Of a stretch of DNA of 64,000 bases, positions 52,345 through 61,413 are shown one piece after another. The stretch is from VGBV01 sp963780395 (GTDB lineage: Bacteria; Actinomycetota; Thermoleophilia; Solirubrobacterales; 70-9): NCBI GenBank assembly GCA_963780395.1, contig CAWABY010000006.1, positions 62,001 through 126,000 on the forward strand, given 5' to 3'. Positions within the stretch are counted from its first letter, which is position 1. Every line of letters begins with the position of its first letter. Both the position numbers and the translations under genes were made by a program. Below the pieces are notes generated by a model. The model was not told the DNA's origin. It saw nothing but the letters and a program-made list of their open reading frames with translations, and made no database searches.

Positions 52345-54037
52345 GAAGCGCGCCAGCATGCGCGAGGGCCCCCTCGCAGACCTGTTCCGCTCCACCGACG
52401 AGTCGGTGCGCGAGGACGAGATCACCGTCACGGCCACGGCCGACGCCGGCTCCGGCGTCGAAGTCGCTCTGGCCGAGGAGATCACCGTCGAGCGCACCGA
52501 GGACCTGGTGGAGGAGGCACCCGTCCAGGAGCCGCCCCCCGTCGAGGAGCCGCCCGCCGAGGAGCCTCCCGCCGAGGAGCCCCCCGCCGAGGAGCCCGCC
52601 ACCGGCGAGGCGATGATCGAGCCGCACAAGGACCCGGCCGTGGAGGAAATCGAGCGCCGCCGGGCCCCGCGTGTGGACGAGGAGCCCAAGGTCGAGGAGG
52701 CCAAGGTCGAACACGAGGGCCTCGAGCGCCTGATGGGAGGCAGCGGCCCGGATGTCCGCCCCGCGTTCGGACGCGATGAACCCGACACCGCATCCCACGC
52801 GGTCGTGCCGCGCACCCACGAGGCCGTGCTGCGCGTGGTCGGCGTCGGCGGCGCGGGCGTCAACGCGGTCAACCGCATGGTCGAGGCACAGCTCCCGGGC
52901 GTCGAGTTCGTCGCGATCAACACCGACCTCCAATCCCTGCAGAGCTCGAACGCGGACATCACCCTGCACATCGGCTCCGAGCTCACCAGAGGTCTGGGAT
53001 CGGGCTCGGACCCCCGTGTCGGCTACCGCGCCGCCTTCGAGGAGCAGGACAAGATCAAGCAGCTTCTGAAGGGCTCGGACATGGTCTTCCTGGCAGCGGG
53101 CGCAGGCGGCGGCACCGGTACCGGTGCCGCCCCCGTGGTCGCCAAGCTCGCGCGCGACGTGGGCGCGCTCACCGTCGCCGCCGTGAGCAAGCCGTTCGCA
53201 TTCGAGGGCGCGCGCCGCGCCGCTCAGGCGGAGGAGGGCATCGCCGCCCTCGGCGCCGAGGTCGACACCCTGATCGTCGTCCCGAACGAGCGCCTGCTCC
53301 AGATCCTCGAGCGCCGCACCTCGATGACCGACGCCTTCCGCGTCGCCGACGACGTGCTGCGCCAGGCGGTCCAGGGGATCTCGGACCTGGTCATGCTGCC
53401 CGGCCTGATCAACCTCGACTTCGCAGACGTCCGCACCACCATGCTCGAGGCCGGCGACGCCATCCTCGGCATCGGCATGGGCGTGGGCGAGCATCGCGCG
53501 ATGCTGGCCGCCGAGAAGGCCGTCTCCTCGCCGCTGCTGGACAGCTCGGTCGAGGGAGCGCACTCGCTGCTGCTCTCGATCACCGGCGGGCCCGACCTCT
53601 CGCTCGTCGAGGCGGGGGAGGCCGCGGAGATCGTCCAGCAGGCCGCCCACCCGGACGCCAACATCATCTTCGGCGCCAGCATCGACGAGGACATGCATGA
53701 GGAGGTCTGGATCACCGTGATCGCGACCCGCTTCGACTCCCCGTTCGCGCGCCGCCACCAGCGCGACTCCCACTCGGGACCCAGCGAGCCGCGCGACCGC
53801 GACCGCGACGACCGCCGCGAGCGCGACTACGGCGACCCGGTCGGCGACTGGCGCTCGGACGGCGATCGCCGCTCACGCGGCGCCCGGAACGCCGCGACCG
53901 ATGGCCGCCTCGCCAGCGCTGACGAGATCTACGGAGGCGACCTGCGCGGCCGCGGCCAGGACCGCCGTCCGACCCACCCCTCAGACACCCGCGGCGGCTT
54001 CGTGCTCGACGTGCCCGAGTTCATCCCGGGCCACTAG
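52337..54037 (+). CDS. ftsZ: FtsZ tubulin-like GTPase with long N-terminal extension
   Basis: A 566-residue protein. About 155 residues precede the GTPase: a basic start, then acidic Pro/Glu repeats (EEPPAEEPPAEEPP near 52540-52600). The GTPase has VVGVGGAGVNAVNRMVE, the tubulin signature GAGGGTGTGAAPVVA (about 254), KPFAFEG, the T7 catalytic loop NLDFADVRTTM, and a full C-terminal domain ending VTVIATRFD. The tail is an Arg/Asp-rich linker and a short conserved end (FVLDVPEFIPGH), like the FtsZ C-terminal peptide. ATG 52337 overlaps the ParA-type gene end. All catalytic residues are intact, so polymerisation is expected. It is not in a dcw cluster. Confidence 0.92.
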   Translation: MAKKRASMREGPLADLFRSTDESVREDEITVTATADAGSGVEVALAEEITVERTEDLVEEAPVQEPPPVEEPPAEEPPAEEPPAEEPATGEAMIEPHKDPAVEEIERRRAPRVDEEPKVEEAKVEHEGLERLMGGSGPDVRPAFGRDEPDTASHAVVPRTHEAVLRVVGVGGAGVNAVNRMVEAQLPGVEFVAINTDLQSLQSSNADITLHIGSELTRGLGSGSDPRVGYRAAFEEQDKIKQLLKGSDMVFLAAGAGGGTGTGAAPVVAKLARDVGALTVAAVSKPFAFEGARRAAQAEEGIAALGAEVDTLIVVPNERLLQILERRTSMTDAFRVADDVLRQAVQGISDLVMLPGLINLDFADVRTTMLEAGDAILGIGMGVGEHRAMLAAEKAVSSPLLDSSVEGAHSLLLSITGGPDLSLVEAGEAAEIVQQAAHPDANIIFGASIDEDMHEEVWITVIATRFDSPFARRHQRDSHSGPSEPRDRDRDDRRERDYGDPVGDWRSDGDRRSRGARNAATDGRLASADEIYGGDLRGRGQDRRPTHPSDTRGGFVLDVPEFIPGH

Positions 54038-54125
54038 CCCGCCGGGCTTCAACAGCCATAGACTCGCCTCCACCGAACGAGCGGCCCCAAGGGTCGCTCC
54101 AGGGGGGAGCGAGAGGAGAGGACCC

Positions 54126-54731
54126 ATGAAGCGATGGAGCGCGATTGCATGTTTCGGGCTGGTTGCCGCCGTGGCGCTGACCACGACGGCGCCCGCGGCC
54201 GGCCCGAGTTCGGGTGCGGCGGCCGACGGGGCGAGCGCGGCCAAGAAGGGCTGCAAGAAGGGCAAGAAGAAGTCCGCCGAGGCGGCCAAGAAGAAGAAGT
54301 GCAAGAAGAAGAAGAAGAAGAAGAAGCCGGCGCCTCCGCCCAGCTCGGCCGTGCGGGCGACGCTCACCTGGGACACGGTCTCCGACATCGATCTCGTCAT
54401 CTACGCGCCGGAGGGCACGAACAGCCGGGTGGGTCAGAGCCCGAACGCGATCGCGAGCTCGAGCTTCTCGGCCGACGACACGAATGGTCTTGGGCCCGAG
54501 ACGTTCACCGACCTCGCCCTGCAGGACAACCGGCAGTTCACCTACATGATCTGCATGGATGACGCCATGGCGAGCGCCGACACGGTGGCGACGCTGACGT
54601 ACCGCCGCGCCGACGGATCGACGAACACCCTCCCCACGCCCGCCGGGGCGATCGACCAGACGGGCGAAGCGGTCTTCCTCCAGCCCAGCGGCGGACCGGT
54701 TCCGCCGGCCGTTCCCGATCCCTGCACATAG
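54126..54731 (+). CDS. Secreted protein with polylysine tract and DUF2135-like domain
   Basis: A 201-residue protein. A signal peptide (KRWSAIACFGLVAAVALTTTAPAA) is followed by a 30-residue Lys-rich stretch with two Cys (54237-54329; runs of up to eight Lys). A beta-rich domain then contains VRATLTWDTVSDIDLVIYAPEG, similar to YfaP/DUF2135 domains that occur in extracellular proteins. ATG 54126 has a GGAGAGGA site. TAGACT near 54059 is a possible -10. The Lys tract might bind teichoic or nucleic acids. The hairpin at 54754 follows. Confidence 0.7.
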   Translation: MKRWSAIACFGLVAAVALTTTAPAAGPSSGAAADGASAAKKGCKKGKKKSAEAAKKKKCKKKKKKKKPAPPPSSAVRATLTWDTVSDIDLVIYAPEGTNSRVGQSPNAIASSSFSADDTNGLGPETFTDLALQDNRQFTYMICMDDAMASADTVATLTYRRADGSTNTLPTPAGAIDQTGEAVFLQPSGGPVPPAVPDPCT

Positions 54732-54753
54732 GGACGAACGAGCTGCCTGTCGG

Positions 54754-54777
54754 GCGGCCGGCCTTCGGGCCGGCCGC
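54754..54777 (+). terminator. GC-rich UUCG hairpin after the lysine-tract gene
   Basis: A 10-bp perfect stem GCGGCCGGCC (54754-54763) with its complement and a TTCG tetraloop (54764-54767). It has no T-run, so it may act as a rho-assisted terminator or a 3' stability hairpin. Confidence 0.6.
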
Positions 54778-54803
54778 ACCCGGCTGATGTCGTAACGGAG
54801 GTC

Positions 54804-54809
54804 TAGTCT
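54804..54809 (+). promoter_or_regulatory. -10 box for the gamma-glutamyltransferase gene (leaderless)
   Basis: TAGTCT is followed by GGCCGC and GTG 54816. No clear -35. Confidence 0.5.
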
Positions 54810-54815
54810 GGCCGC

Positions 54816-56328
54816 GTGAGCGCCGCACGGGGAGTAGTGGCGGCCGGCCACCCGGTCACGGCGGAAGCCGGGGCGCAGGTGCTGCGAGAGGGCGGAAACG
54901 CCGTGGATGCCGCGGTCTGCGCTGTGCTGACCTCGTTCATCACCGAGAGCCCGTTGACGGGATTCGGCGCCGGCGGCTTCATGTTGGTTCACACCGCCGA
55001 CGGGAGCGACGGTCCCGCGACCGAGCTGACCGACTTCTTCGTCGCCGCGGGCGGGGCGGACGGCGCCGAACGCGATTCTGAGCTGGTTGCGGTTCCGGTC
55101 GATTTCGGCGACCAGATCCAGGACTTCCACGTGGGAGCGGCCTCCTGCGGGGTCCCGGGCAACCCGGCCGGGCTGGAGCGGGTGTCCGCGCGCCACGGCT
55201 CGCTGCCGCTGGCGAGGCTGATCGAGCCCGGCGTGAGGCTTGCGCGCGAGGGGGTCACGATCACGGCCGAGCAGGCCTACTTCCACCAGATCCTGCACCC
55301 GATCCTGGCCTCGACCCCGGAGGCGGCGGCCCTGTACGCGCCCGAGGGAGAGGTGCTGCGCGAGGGGGACATCTTTCGCTTCCCCGATGCGGGAGACGCG
55401 ATGGAGCGGCTCGCCGCCGAGGGTGCGGAGCCGTTCTACGGCGGCGAGATCGGGACCGCCGTGACGGAGTGGGTGCGCGAGCGCGGCGGCACCCTGGGGC
55501 CCGACGACATGGCGGCTTACGAGCCGATCGAGCGCGAGCCGGTCCGTGCCACCTTCAGGGGGGCCGAGGTGCTGACCAACCCGCCCCCGTCCTCGGGCGG
55601 CCTCCTGATCGCCTACGCGCTCGCAGCCCTGGAGGAGATGGGGCCTCGCAGCGACGTGGAGCAGCTGGTGCGGGCGACCGAGGCCGCCAACGAGCTGCGC
55701 ACCCAGGAGTTCGCCGAGGGCCTGCACGACGCCGATTTCGTTGCCAGGCTGCTGCGGGAGATCCCAAGCGACGGCCTCGGCTCCACAACCCATATCTCGG
55801 TGCTGGATGCCGATGGCGTCTGCGCCTCGGTCACCTGCTCGAACGGCACCGGCTCGGGGCTGGTCGTCCCCGGCACCGGTGTCCACGTCAACAACATGCT
55901 GGGCGAGGAGGACCTGAACCCCGGCGGCTTCCACCGCATCCCGCCCGGGCGCAGGGTGAGCTCGATGATGGCCCCGACCGTGGCGCTGCGCGACGGCGAG
56001 GTGGCGCTGGGACTCGGCAGCGCCGGCTCCAACCGGATCCGCTCGGCGATCCTCTCGGTCGCCGTCCGGGTGCTCGAGCAGGGCATGGACGCCGACGCCG
56101 CCGTGCACGCGCCACGCATCCACTTCGAGGCCGGGACGCTTCAGGCCGAGCCCGGGGTGGACGAGAAGGGGCTGGCCGAGATCGAGCGGCGCGGCGTCCC
56201 CGTCGATCCGCTGGAGCCGCCAGAACCTGTACTTCGGCGGCGTCCAGGCGGTGGCCCGCGATCCGGCCACCGGTGAGATGAGCGGCGGCGGCGACCCCCG
56301 CCGCGGCGGCGTGGTGGTCGTCGTCTAG
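54816..56328 (+). CDS. ggt: Gamma-glutamyltransferase family protein, one late frameshift
   Basis: An N-terminal nucleophile hydrolase that removes or transfers gamma-glutamyl groups. The start AARGVVAAGHPVTAEAGAQVLREGGNAVDAAVCAVL is characteristic. The catalytic Thr is in GLGSTTHISVLDADG, where self-cleavage would occur, followed by SNGTGSGLVVPGTGVHVNNML and MMAPTVALRDGEVALGLGSAGSNRI. The present frame ends at 56276. A one-base shift near 56217-56222 restores QNLYFGGVQAVARDPATGE and ends at 56328 in a Val-rich tail, which is the usual family end. No signal peptide is evident. Confidence 0.88.
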
Positions 56329-56356
56329 GCCTCGGTGCTCAACCTGAGAAGAAGCG

Positions 56357-57891
56357 CTACTTCTTCTTCTTCTTCTTCTTTTTCTTGCACTTCTTCTTTT
56401 TCTTCTTCTTGGCGGCCGCGGCGCCCTTCTTGCCCTTCTTTTTCTTCTTCTTTTTCTTGCACTTGGCGGCGCCCTTCTTCGGCTCCGCGCAGTTGACCGC
56501 AGGGCCCGTGGTCACGTAGCGCGCGACGCCGAAGTCCAGGCCGGCGTTCCCGGCGGCCACGATCCTGCCGCTGCTGTCGACAGCCATGCCCTCCGCGCTA
56601 TCGAAGTCGCCGAAGTCGGTGCGCTGGCGCCGGAGCAGGGCTTGAACTGGCGGTCGACCGCGCCGTTGGAGAAGAAGCGCCCGATGGCCCAGTCGCCGCC
56701 GGCGCCCATGTCGGTGACGACCTGCCGTGACGATCGTGCCGTCAGGGTGCAGCGCGATGTCGTTCCAGACCTGGTTGAAGGTGGAGGAGTTCCGAAGGTC
56801 GTGGGGATGTAGCCGTTCTCGTCAAAGGTGTTGTCGTCGCTTCCGTTCACGTTCCAGCGAGCCACGGCAAAGTTGTCGCCGATCATGCCGCCGGTGACGA
56901 TCTTGCCGTCGCCCTGCACGGCCACGCCGTGCAGCTCGTCGACGGTGCCCGAGAAGTTGCGGGTCCGGATGCCGTTGCCGTCGAAGCTCAGGTCGGGGTC
57001 TCCGTCGGACTCAAACTGGGCGAGGGCGAACCCCGGGCCCAGGTTCAACTGGCCCGAGCCGACCACGAGGACCTTGTTGCCGGGCAACAGTGCGAGCGCG
57101 CGGCCGAAGTCGCTGCTGTCAGTGCCGATCAGGTCCCTCGTCACGCGGCCGTCGCCGCCGAAGCCGTTGTCGAGCACGCCGTTCGAGTCGTATCGCGCGA
57201 CCGCGAAGTCCTCCACCACCCCGTCCCCGAACGTGTCCCCGTAGCCGGCGGCGACGATGTCGGTGTCGGCCTGAACCGCCACGGCCTGGGCCCGGTCGAT
57301 GTCGAAGCTGCCATCGTCCGGCGTATCGATGAACCGGGTGAACACGGTCCCGTCCCCGCCCCCGAACGGGAGGTCGAGGTCGCCGTCGGGCTCGAAGCGC
57401 GCAAGGGCGAAGTCCTCGGACCCGTCGGCGGGGTCGTCGTTGAAGCCGGACCCGGCGACGACGATCTTCTGGTCGCCCGGCTGGATCGCGACCCCGAACG
57501 CCTCCGAGAGGTCGCCGTCGGAGGTGGTCAAGACCGCGGCGACGCCGTCGTTGCTGAAGTGGGTTCCCGGAGTGGAGTCGGTGTTGGTGTCGAGGCTGCC
57601 GTCGGGGTTGTAGCGGGCGACGGCGAATCCGCCGCCGAGGTCCTGGTAGCCGACCACGACGATCTTGCCGTCGGCCTGAATCGCCATGTCGTTGGCGCCG
57701 TCGACGCCCGCTGTGAAGCTCGTCACCAGCTTGCCGCCGACTGCGAAGGAAGTGTCCAGATCGCCGGCAGCGCCGTGGGCCATGGCGGCCCCGAGCGTCA
57801 GCGACAGCACCGACGCCACGGATGTCGCCGCGAGAACCCCCCTCCTGAGGTGCCCTGAAGCCCCGAGAGTCCGTTTCCGCATCGGGTCCAT
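56357..57891 (-). CDS. Secreted delta-60 repeat protein with polylysine tail, frame broken in the middle
   Basis: ATG 57891 starts a signal sequence (LRRGVLAATSVASVLSLTLGAAMAHGAAG). About seven delta-60 repeats follow (DLDTSFAVGGKLVTSFT..DMAIQADGKIVVVGYQ, and variants), which build a beta-propeller. The frame breaks two or three times between 56600 and 56800. The last part reads AVDSSGRIVAAGNAGLDFGVARYVTTGP and then ends in a Cys-containing polylysine tail of about 35 residues (56360-56470). The tail is like those of the genes at 54126 and 5974. Function is probably extracellular adhesion or binding; the break is more likely an assembly error. Confidence 0.7.
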
Positions 57892-57930
57892 CCTCGCACA
57901 GATGGGGCGGCCCGACGGGCACGGCCGGCC

Positions 57931-58554
57931 CTATTGCCCGAAGTCCACCTTCCCGTTCGAGCGCGCGTGCTCTGCGGCCGCCTCGGCGCGCTCCAGCGCC
58001 TCCTCGACGGCCTTCAGCGCGCTCGCCAGCAGCTCCATGCGCTTGTCCTCGTCGCGGGTCTCGAGCAGCTCCTGCTTGGTCTCGGGGGGCAGCTCGATCC
58101 GGGCCGCGATCGCGTATGCCGAGGCGTCCGAGAGCTGCTCCTCCTCGGGGCGCTCCCCGGTCGCGCGCTCGGCCAGCTCGGCGAAGGCCTCGCGGGCGGC
58201 CGCGGCCGAGTCCTCGTCGCCGCCCCTCTCGCCGCCCTCGGCGATCACCTCGACCTCGCCGGCGGGGTACTCGGGCGCTTCGAAGCGATCGAGCACCTTG
58301 AACGGCTCCAGGCCGCTGACGACGATATTCATGCGCCCGTCCTCGAAGCGCTCCAGCACGTCGTCGACGCGCGCCGTGCAGCCGATCGAGCGGGCGCCGT
58401 CGTCGTCGCGCAGCACGATCCCGAACGGCTCGCCCTCGTCCAGCGAGTGCCCGACCATGCGCTTGTAGCGCTCCTCGAAGATGTGCAGGGGCACCTGCTC
58501 TCCCGGCAGCAGCACCAGCGGCAGCTCGAAGATCGGTAGCTCGTGTCCCGCCAC
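57931..58554 (-). CDS. LON-substrate-binding-domain protein
   Basis: A 207-residue protein made only of the N-terminal (PUA-like) domain of Lon protease. It opens ELPIFELPLVLLPGEQVPLHIFEERYKRMV, the domain's hallmark, followed by GCTARVDDVLERFEDGRMNIVVSGLEPFKV. There is no AAA+ or protease part, so it may be an adaptor or substrate-recognition protein. The C-terminal half is charged and helical. GTG 58554 has TAAACT 7 nt upstream, a leaderless arrangement. It is divergent from dipZ. Confidence 0.9.
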   Translation of the reverse strand: MAGHELPIFELPLVLLPGEQVPLHIFEERYKRMVGHSLDEGEPFGIVLRDDDGARSIGCTARVDDVLERFEDGRMNIVVSGLEPFKVLDRFEAPEYPAGEVEVIAEGGERGGDEDSAAAAREAFAELAERATGERPEEEQLSDASAYAIAARIELPPETKQELLETRDEDKRMELLASALKAVEEALERAEAAAEHARSNGKVDFGQ

Positions 58555-58601
58555 GCCGATCAGTTTAGGGCTGCGTTATGGCCCGCTGAGAGGCTCGCCT
58601 C

Positions 58602-60335
58602 GTGGCGCTGCTGATGGTGTTCGCCCTCGTCGCAGGGGCCGGGACCGCGCTCTCGCCCTGCGTGCTGCCGATCCTCCCGGCGGTGCTCTCGGTGGGGGTG
58701 ACCGGAGGGAGGCGGCGGCCGCTGGGGGTTGTGACCGGTCTCGCCCTCTCCTTCACCTTCGCGACCGTGGCGCTGGTCTACGTGATCGACGCCCTGGGCC
58801 TGCCCGACGACATCGCCCGGACGCTCGCGATAGTCGTGCTGGCCGGGTTCGGGATATCGCTGCTGGTGCCGCCGATCGGCGACCGCATCGAAGCGTTCGC
58901 GTCGCGCATCGCTCCCGGCCCCGCCCGCTTCCGGGGCGAGGGGTTCGGCTCGGGGCTCGTCGTCGGCGCCAGCCTCGGCCTCGTCTACGCGCCCTGCGCG
59001 GGGCCGATCCTTGCCGGGGTGATCACGGCCTCGGCCGCGCAGGACTTCACCGCCGGGCGCCTCGCGGTCGCGCTCAGCTATGCGCTCGGCTCGTCGCTGG
59101 TGCTGTACGCGCTACTGCTGGGCGGGCGCCGGCTCTCCGACCGGCTCTCCCCGATCCGCGGCCAGGTGCAGACCGTGATGGGCGCGCTGATGATCTGCGT
59201 CGCGGTGCTGATCGCGACCGATGCCGACACGCGCTTCCAGACCGCGATCGCCGACGACCTGCCCGCCTTCCTGGTCAACCCCACCGGCGAGATCGAGGAC
59301 GAGCAGGCGGTGGCCTCGGAGCTTGCCGCTGTCAGCGCGCACGGGGGAGGGGCTGAGGAGGCGGGGGCGGGCGAGCTCGACCGCGGCCTGGACCTGCCAG
59401 CGCTGGGGGTGGCGCCGGACTTCACGGGCACCCAGTCGTGGTTCAACACCGAGGACGGGGCAGCCCTGCGGATGGAAGAGCTGCGCGGCCAGGTCGTTCT
59501 GATCGACTTCTGGACCTACACCTGCATCAACTGCATCCGCACCTTCCCCCACCTGAAGGCGTGGGACGAGGAGTACCGCGACGACGGCCTCACCATCGTC
59601 GGCGTTCACACCCCCGAGTTCCCGTTCGAGCGCGACGCCGGGAACGTCGCCGACGCGGTCGAGCGGAACGAGATCCGCTACCCGGTGGCCCAGGACAACG
59701 AGTTCGGCACCTGGTCGGCCTACGGCAACCAGTACTGGCCGGCCAAGTACCTGATCGACGCCGAGGGCCAGGTCCGCTACGTCCACTTCGGCGAGGGGGA
59801 GTATGAGACGACCGAGCGGGCGATCCGCACCCTGCTGCGCGAGAAGGGCGACGACGAGCTCGGAGCCGGGGCCCGCGCCAGCGCCGAGTCGGCCAACCTC
59901 GCGACCCGCACCCCGGAGACCTACCTCGGCTCGGCGCGCGCCGAGGGCTGGGTGGACGGCCCGATCCGCGACGGCACCCAGAGCTTCGGAGCCGCTCCGG
60001 GCGAGCTCAGCCCCGGGGCCTTCGCCTACAGCGGCAGCTGGCAGATCACGCCCGACGGCGCCACCGCGGCGCGCTCGGCCGGGATCGACGCCGAGTTCGA
60101 GGCCGAGGAGGTGTTCCTCGTGCTCGGCTCGCCCGGCGAGGCCCGGCGCGTGCGGGTGCTGCTCGACGGCGAGCCGGTCGCGGGCCGCATCGCCGGCGAG
60201 GACGTCAGCGGCGGCGCCGCGACGATCACGGGAGAGCGCCTCTACCGACTGATCGACCTGCCCGAGGCGGGCCGCCACCGCCTGCAGCTCCGCTTCGACC
60301 CCGGGATCGAGGGCTACGCCTTCACCTTCGGCTAG
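58602..60335 (+). CDS. dipZ: DipZ-type CcdA-thioredoxin fusion
   Basis: A 577-residue membrane protein: a CcdA/DsbD-like core of six spans with Cys in ALSPCVLPILPAVLSVGVTG and YAPCAGPILAGV, then an extracellular TlpA/thioredoxin domain with WTYTCINC (CxxC), and a C-terminal beta domain of about 150 residues (SYSGSWQITPDG..VFLVLGSPGEARRVRVLLDGEP). It carries electrons from the cytosol to extracytoplasmic thiols, as DipZ does in mycobacteria, in cytochrome maturation or protein repair. GTG 58602 is the first start. Confidence 0.92.
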   Translation: MALLMVFALVAGAGTALSPCVLPILPAVLSVGVTGGRRRPLGVVTGLALSFTFATVALVYVIDALGLPDDIARTLAIVVLAGFGISLLVPPIGDRIEAFASRIAPGPARFRGEGFGSGLVVGASLGLVYAPCAGPILAGVITASAAQDFTAGRLAVALSYALGSSLVLYALLLGGRRLSDRLSPIRGQVQTVMGALMICVAVLIATDADTRFQTAIADDLPAFLVNPTGEIEDEQAVASELAAVSAHGGGAEEAGAGELDRGLDLPALGVAPDFTGTQSWFNTEDGAALRMEELRGQVVLIDFWTYTCINCIRTFPHLKAWDEEYRDDGLTIVGVHTPEFPFERDAGNVADAVERNEIRYPVAQDNEFGTWSAYGNQYWPAKYLIDAEGQVRYVHFGEGEYETTERAIRTLLREKGDDELGAGARASAESANLATRTPETYLGSARAEGWVDGPIRDGTQSFGAAPGELSPGAFAYSGSWQITPDGATAARSAGIDAEFEAEEVFLVLGSPGEARRVRVLLDGEPVAGRIAGEDVSGGAATITGERLYRLIDLPEAGRHRLQLRFDPGIEGYAFTFG

Positions 60336-60396
60336 GACGCCGGCCTCTGTGATCCATGTCCTGGTCCAGGCCGGGCACGGGCGTCAGGATGCCCAC

Positions 60397-61167
60397 ATGA
60401 TCGAGGAAGCCACAGCAGTGGCCGAGCGGATCGGCGAGATCACCATCCCGGGCCGCTTCAACGGCCCGGAGGCGAGCGCCAACGGCGGCTACGCATGCGG
60501 CGCCGTCGCCCGCTTCGTCGGCGAGCCCGCCGAGGTGACGCTGCGGACGCCGCCCCCGCTCGACACCCCTCTGGCGGTCGTCGGCGCCGAGGATGACGGC
60601 GTCCGGCTGCTGCACGGCGACGCGCTCGTGGCCGAAGCTAGGCCCGCGGAGCTGCCGAGGCTCGATCCTCCCCTGCGCCCGACCTACGAGCAGGCCCTGG
60701 AAGCCCGCGCGAAGCATCCGGCGCTAGGCGTCCGCCATCCGCTCTCGGACTGCTTCGTCTGCGGGCCCGAGCGCGCCGATGGCCTCCACGTCAGCCCTGG
60801 CCCGATCGACGCTGCGGCCGATATCGGCGGCGCGCCTTTCGAGCCCGACGAGACCTTCGCCGAGGACGGGATCGTGCGCCCAGAGGTGGTCTGGGGAGCG
60901 CTCGACTGCCCCAGCTACGTCCCGTCGATGTGGAACGGCCGGATGGACGCCGGTGCGATCAGCCTGCTCGGCCGGCTCACCGCCGAGCGCCTGCGCGAGA
61001 TCGAGGTCGGCGAGCGACTCGCCGTCGTCGGCTGGCCGCTCGGCCACGAGGGGCGCAAGCGCCACACCGCGACCGCGATCGTCGACGCCGACGGTGAGAT
61101 CGTCGCCCGCGCGATGGCGACCTGGATCGAGCTGCGGCCTCCTGTCGCTGGCCGGCGTTCCAGCTGA
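60397..61167 (+). CDS. Hotdog-like protein (acyl-CoA thioesterase-type)
   Basis: About 256 residues. The N-terminal region, IPGRFNGPEASANGGYACGAVARFVG, resembles PaaI/thioesterase-type hotdog folds that clasp acyl-CoA, and a second half (CFVCGPERADGLHVSPGP, VVWGALDCPSYVPSMW) looks like a second hotdog. ATG 60397 is preferred: CAGGAT lies 6 nt upstream and the domain begins right after it. A GTG at 60349 is the alternative. The reaction is unproven; only the fold family is suggested. Confidence 0.6.
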   Translation: MIEEATAVAERIGEITIPGRFNGPEASANGGYACGAVARFVGEPAEVTLRTPPPLDTPLAVVGAEDDGVRLLHGDALVAEARPAELPRLDPPLRPTYEQALEARAKHPALGVRHPLSDCFVCGPERADGLHVSPGPIDAAADIGGAPFEPDETFAEDGIVRPEVVWGALDCPSYVPSMWNGRMDAGAISLLGRLTAERLREIEVGERLAVVGWPLGHEGRKRHTATAIVDADGEIVARAMATWIELRPPVAGRRSS

Positions 61168-61360
61168 CCGCAAGCACAGGCTTCGGCTGACTGCGGGCAC
61201 CGGCGGCAGGCCGCGTCGCGGCGCTGTGCTGGCGCTTTCTCCGGCGTATGCCCCGAGAAGGCGCCACCGCTCCTCCGTTTCGGCCCCAGCCGCCCTGGAC
61301 CTGGCGCTTTATCCGACCCATGACCCGAAAAGGAGCCACCGGCGGCGGTTGCAGGGGACC
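61150..61360 (+). repeat. Cluster of short imperfect direct repeats with hairpins
   Basis: In the 246-base gap before the minus-strand methyltransferase. A 40-base unit occurs at about 61229-61268 and again at about 61302-61341 (33 of 40 bases equal): TGGCGCTTT, then ATG and CCCGA and GCCACCG in the same order. The first unit folds as GGCGCTTTCTC against GAGAAGGCGCC. Just before, a 23-base unit beginning GCTGAC[C/T]GC is present twice in tandem (about 61163 and 61187). Short open frames cross the repeats but look spurious. No gene is supported here. Confidence 0.5.
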
Positions 61361-61413
61361 GGGCGGTGCCCGGCGCGACGCGAGAGGGCGGGCGCCGGGC
61401 TCAGGGGCGGCCG

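Noticed and set aside
52337..54037. Plasmid-type TubZ/ParA partition pair
   Set aside because: The GTPase has FtsZ-type T7 loop, GGGTGTG signature and an FtsZ-like C-terminal peptide, and housekeeping genes surround it.
54237..54329. Lysine-rich tracts as sequencing artefacts of AAG repeats
   Set aside because: Cys codons and mixed AAG/AAA use interrupt the runs, and three separate secreted genes on both strands show the same feature in the correct frame.
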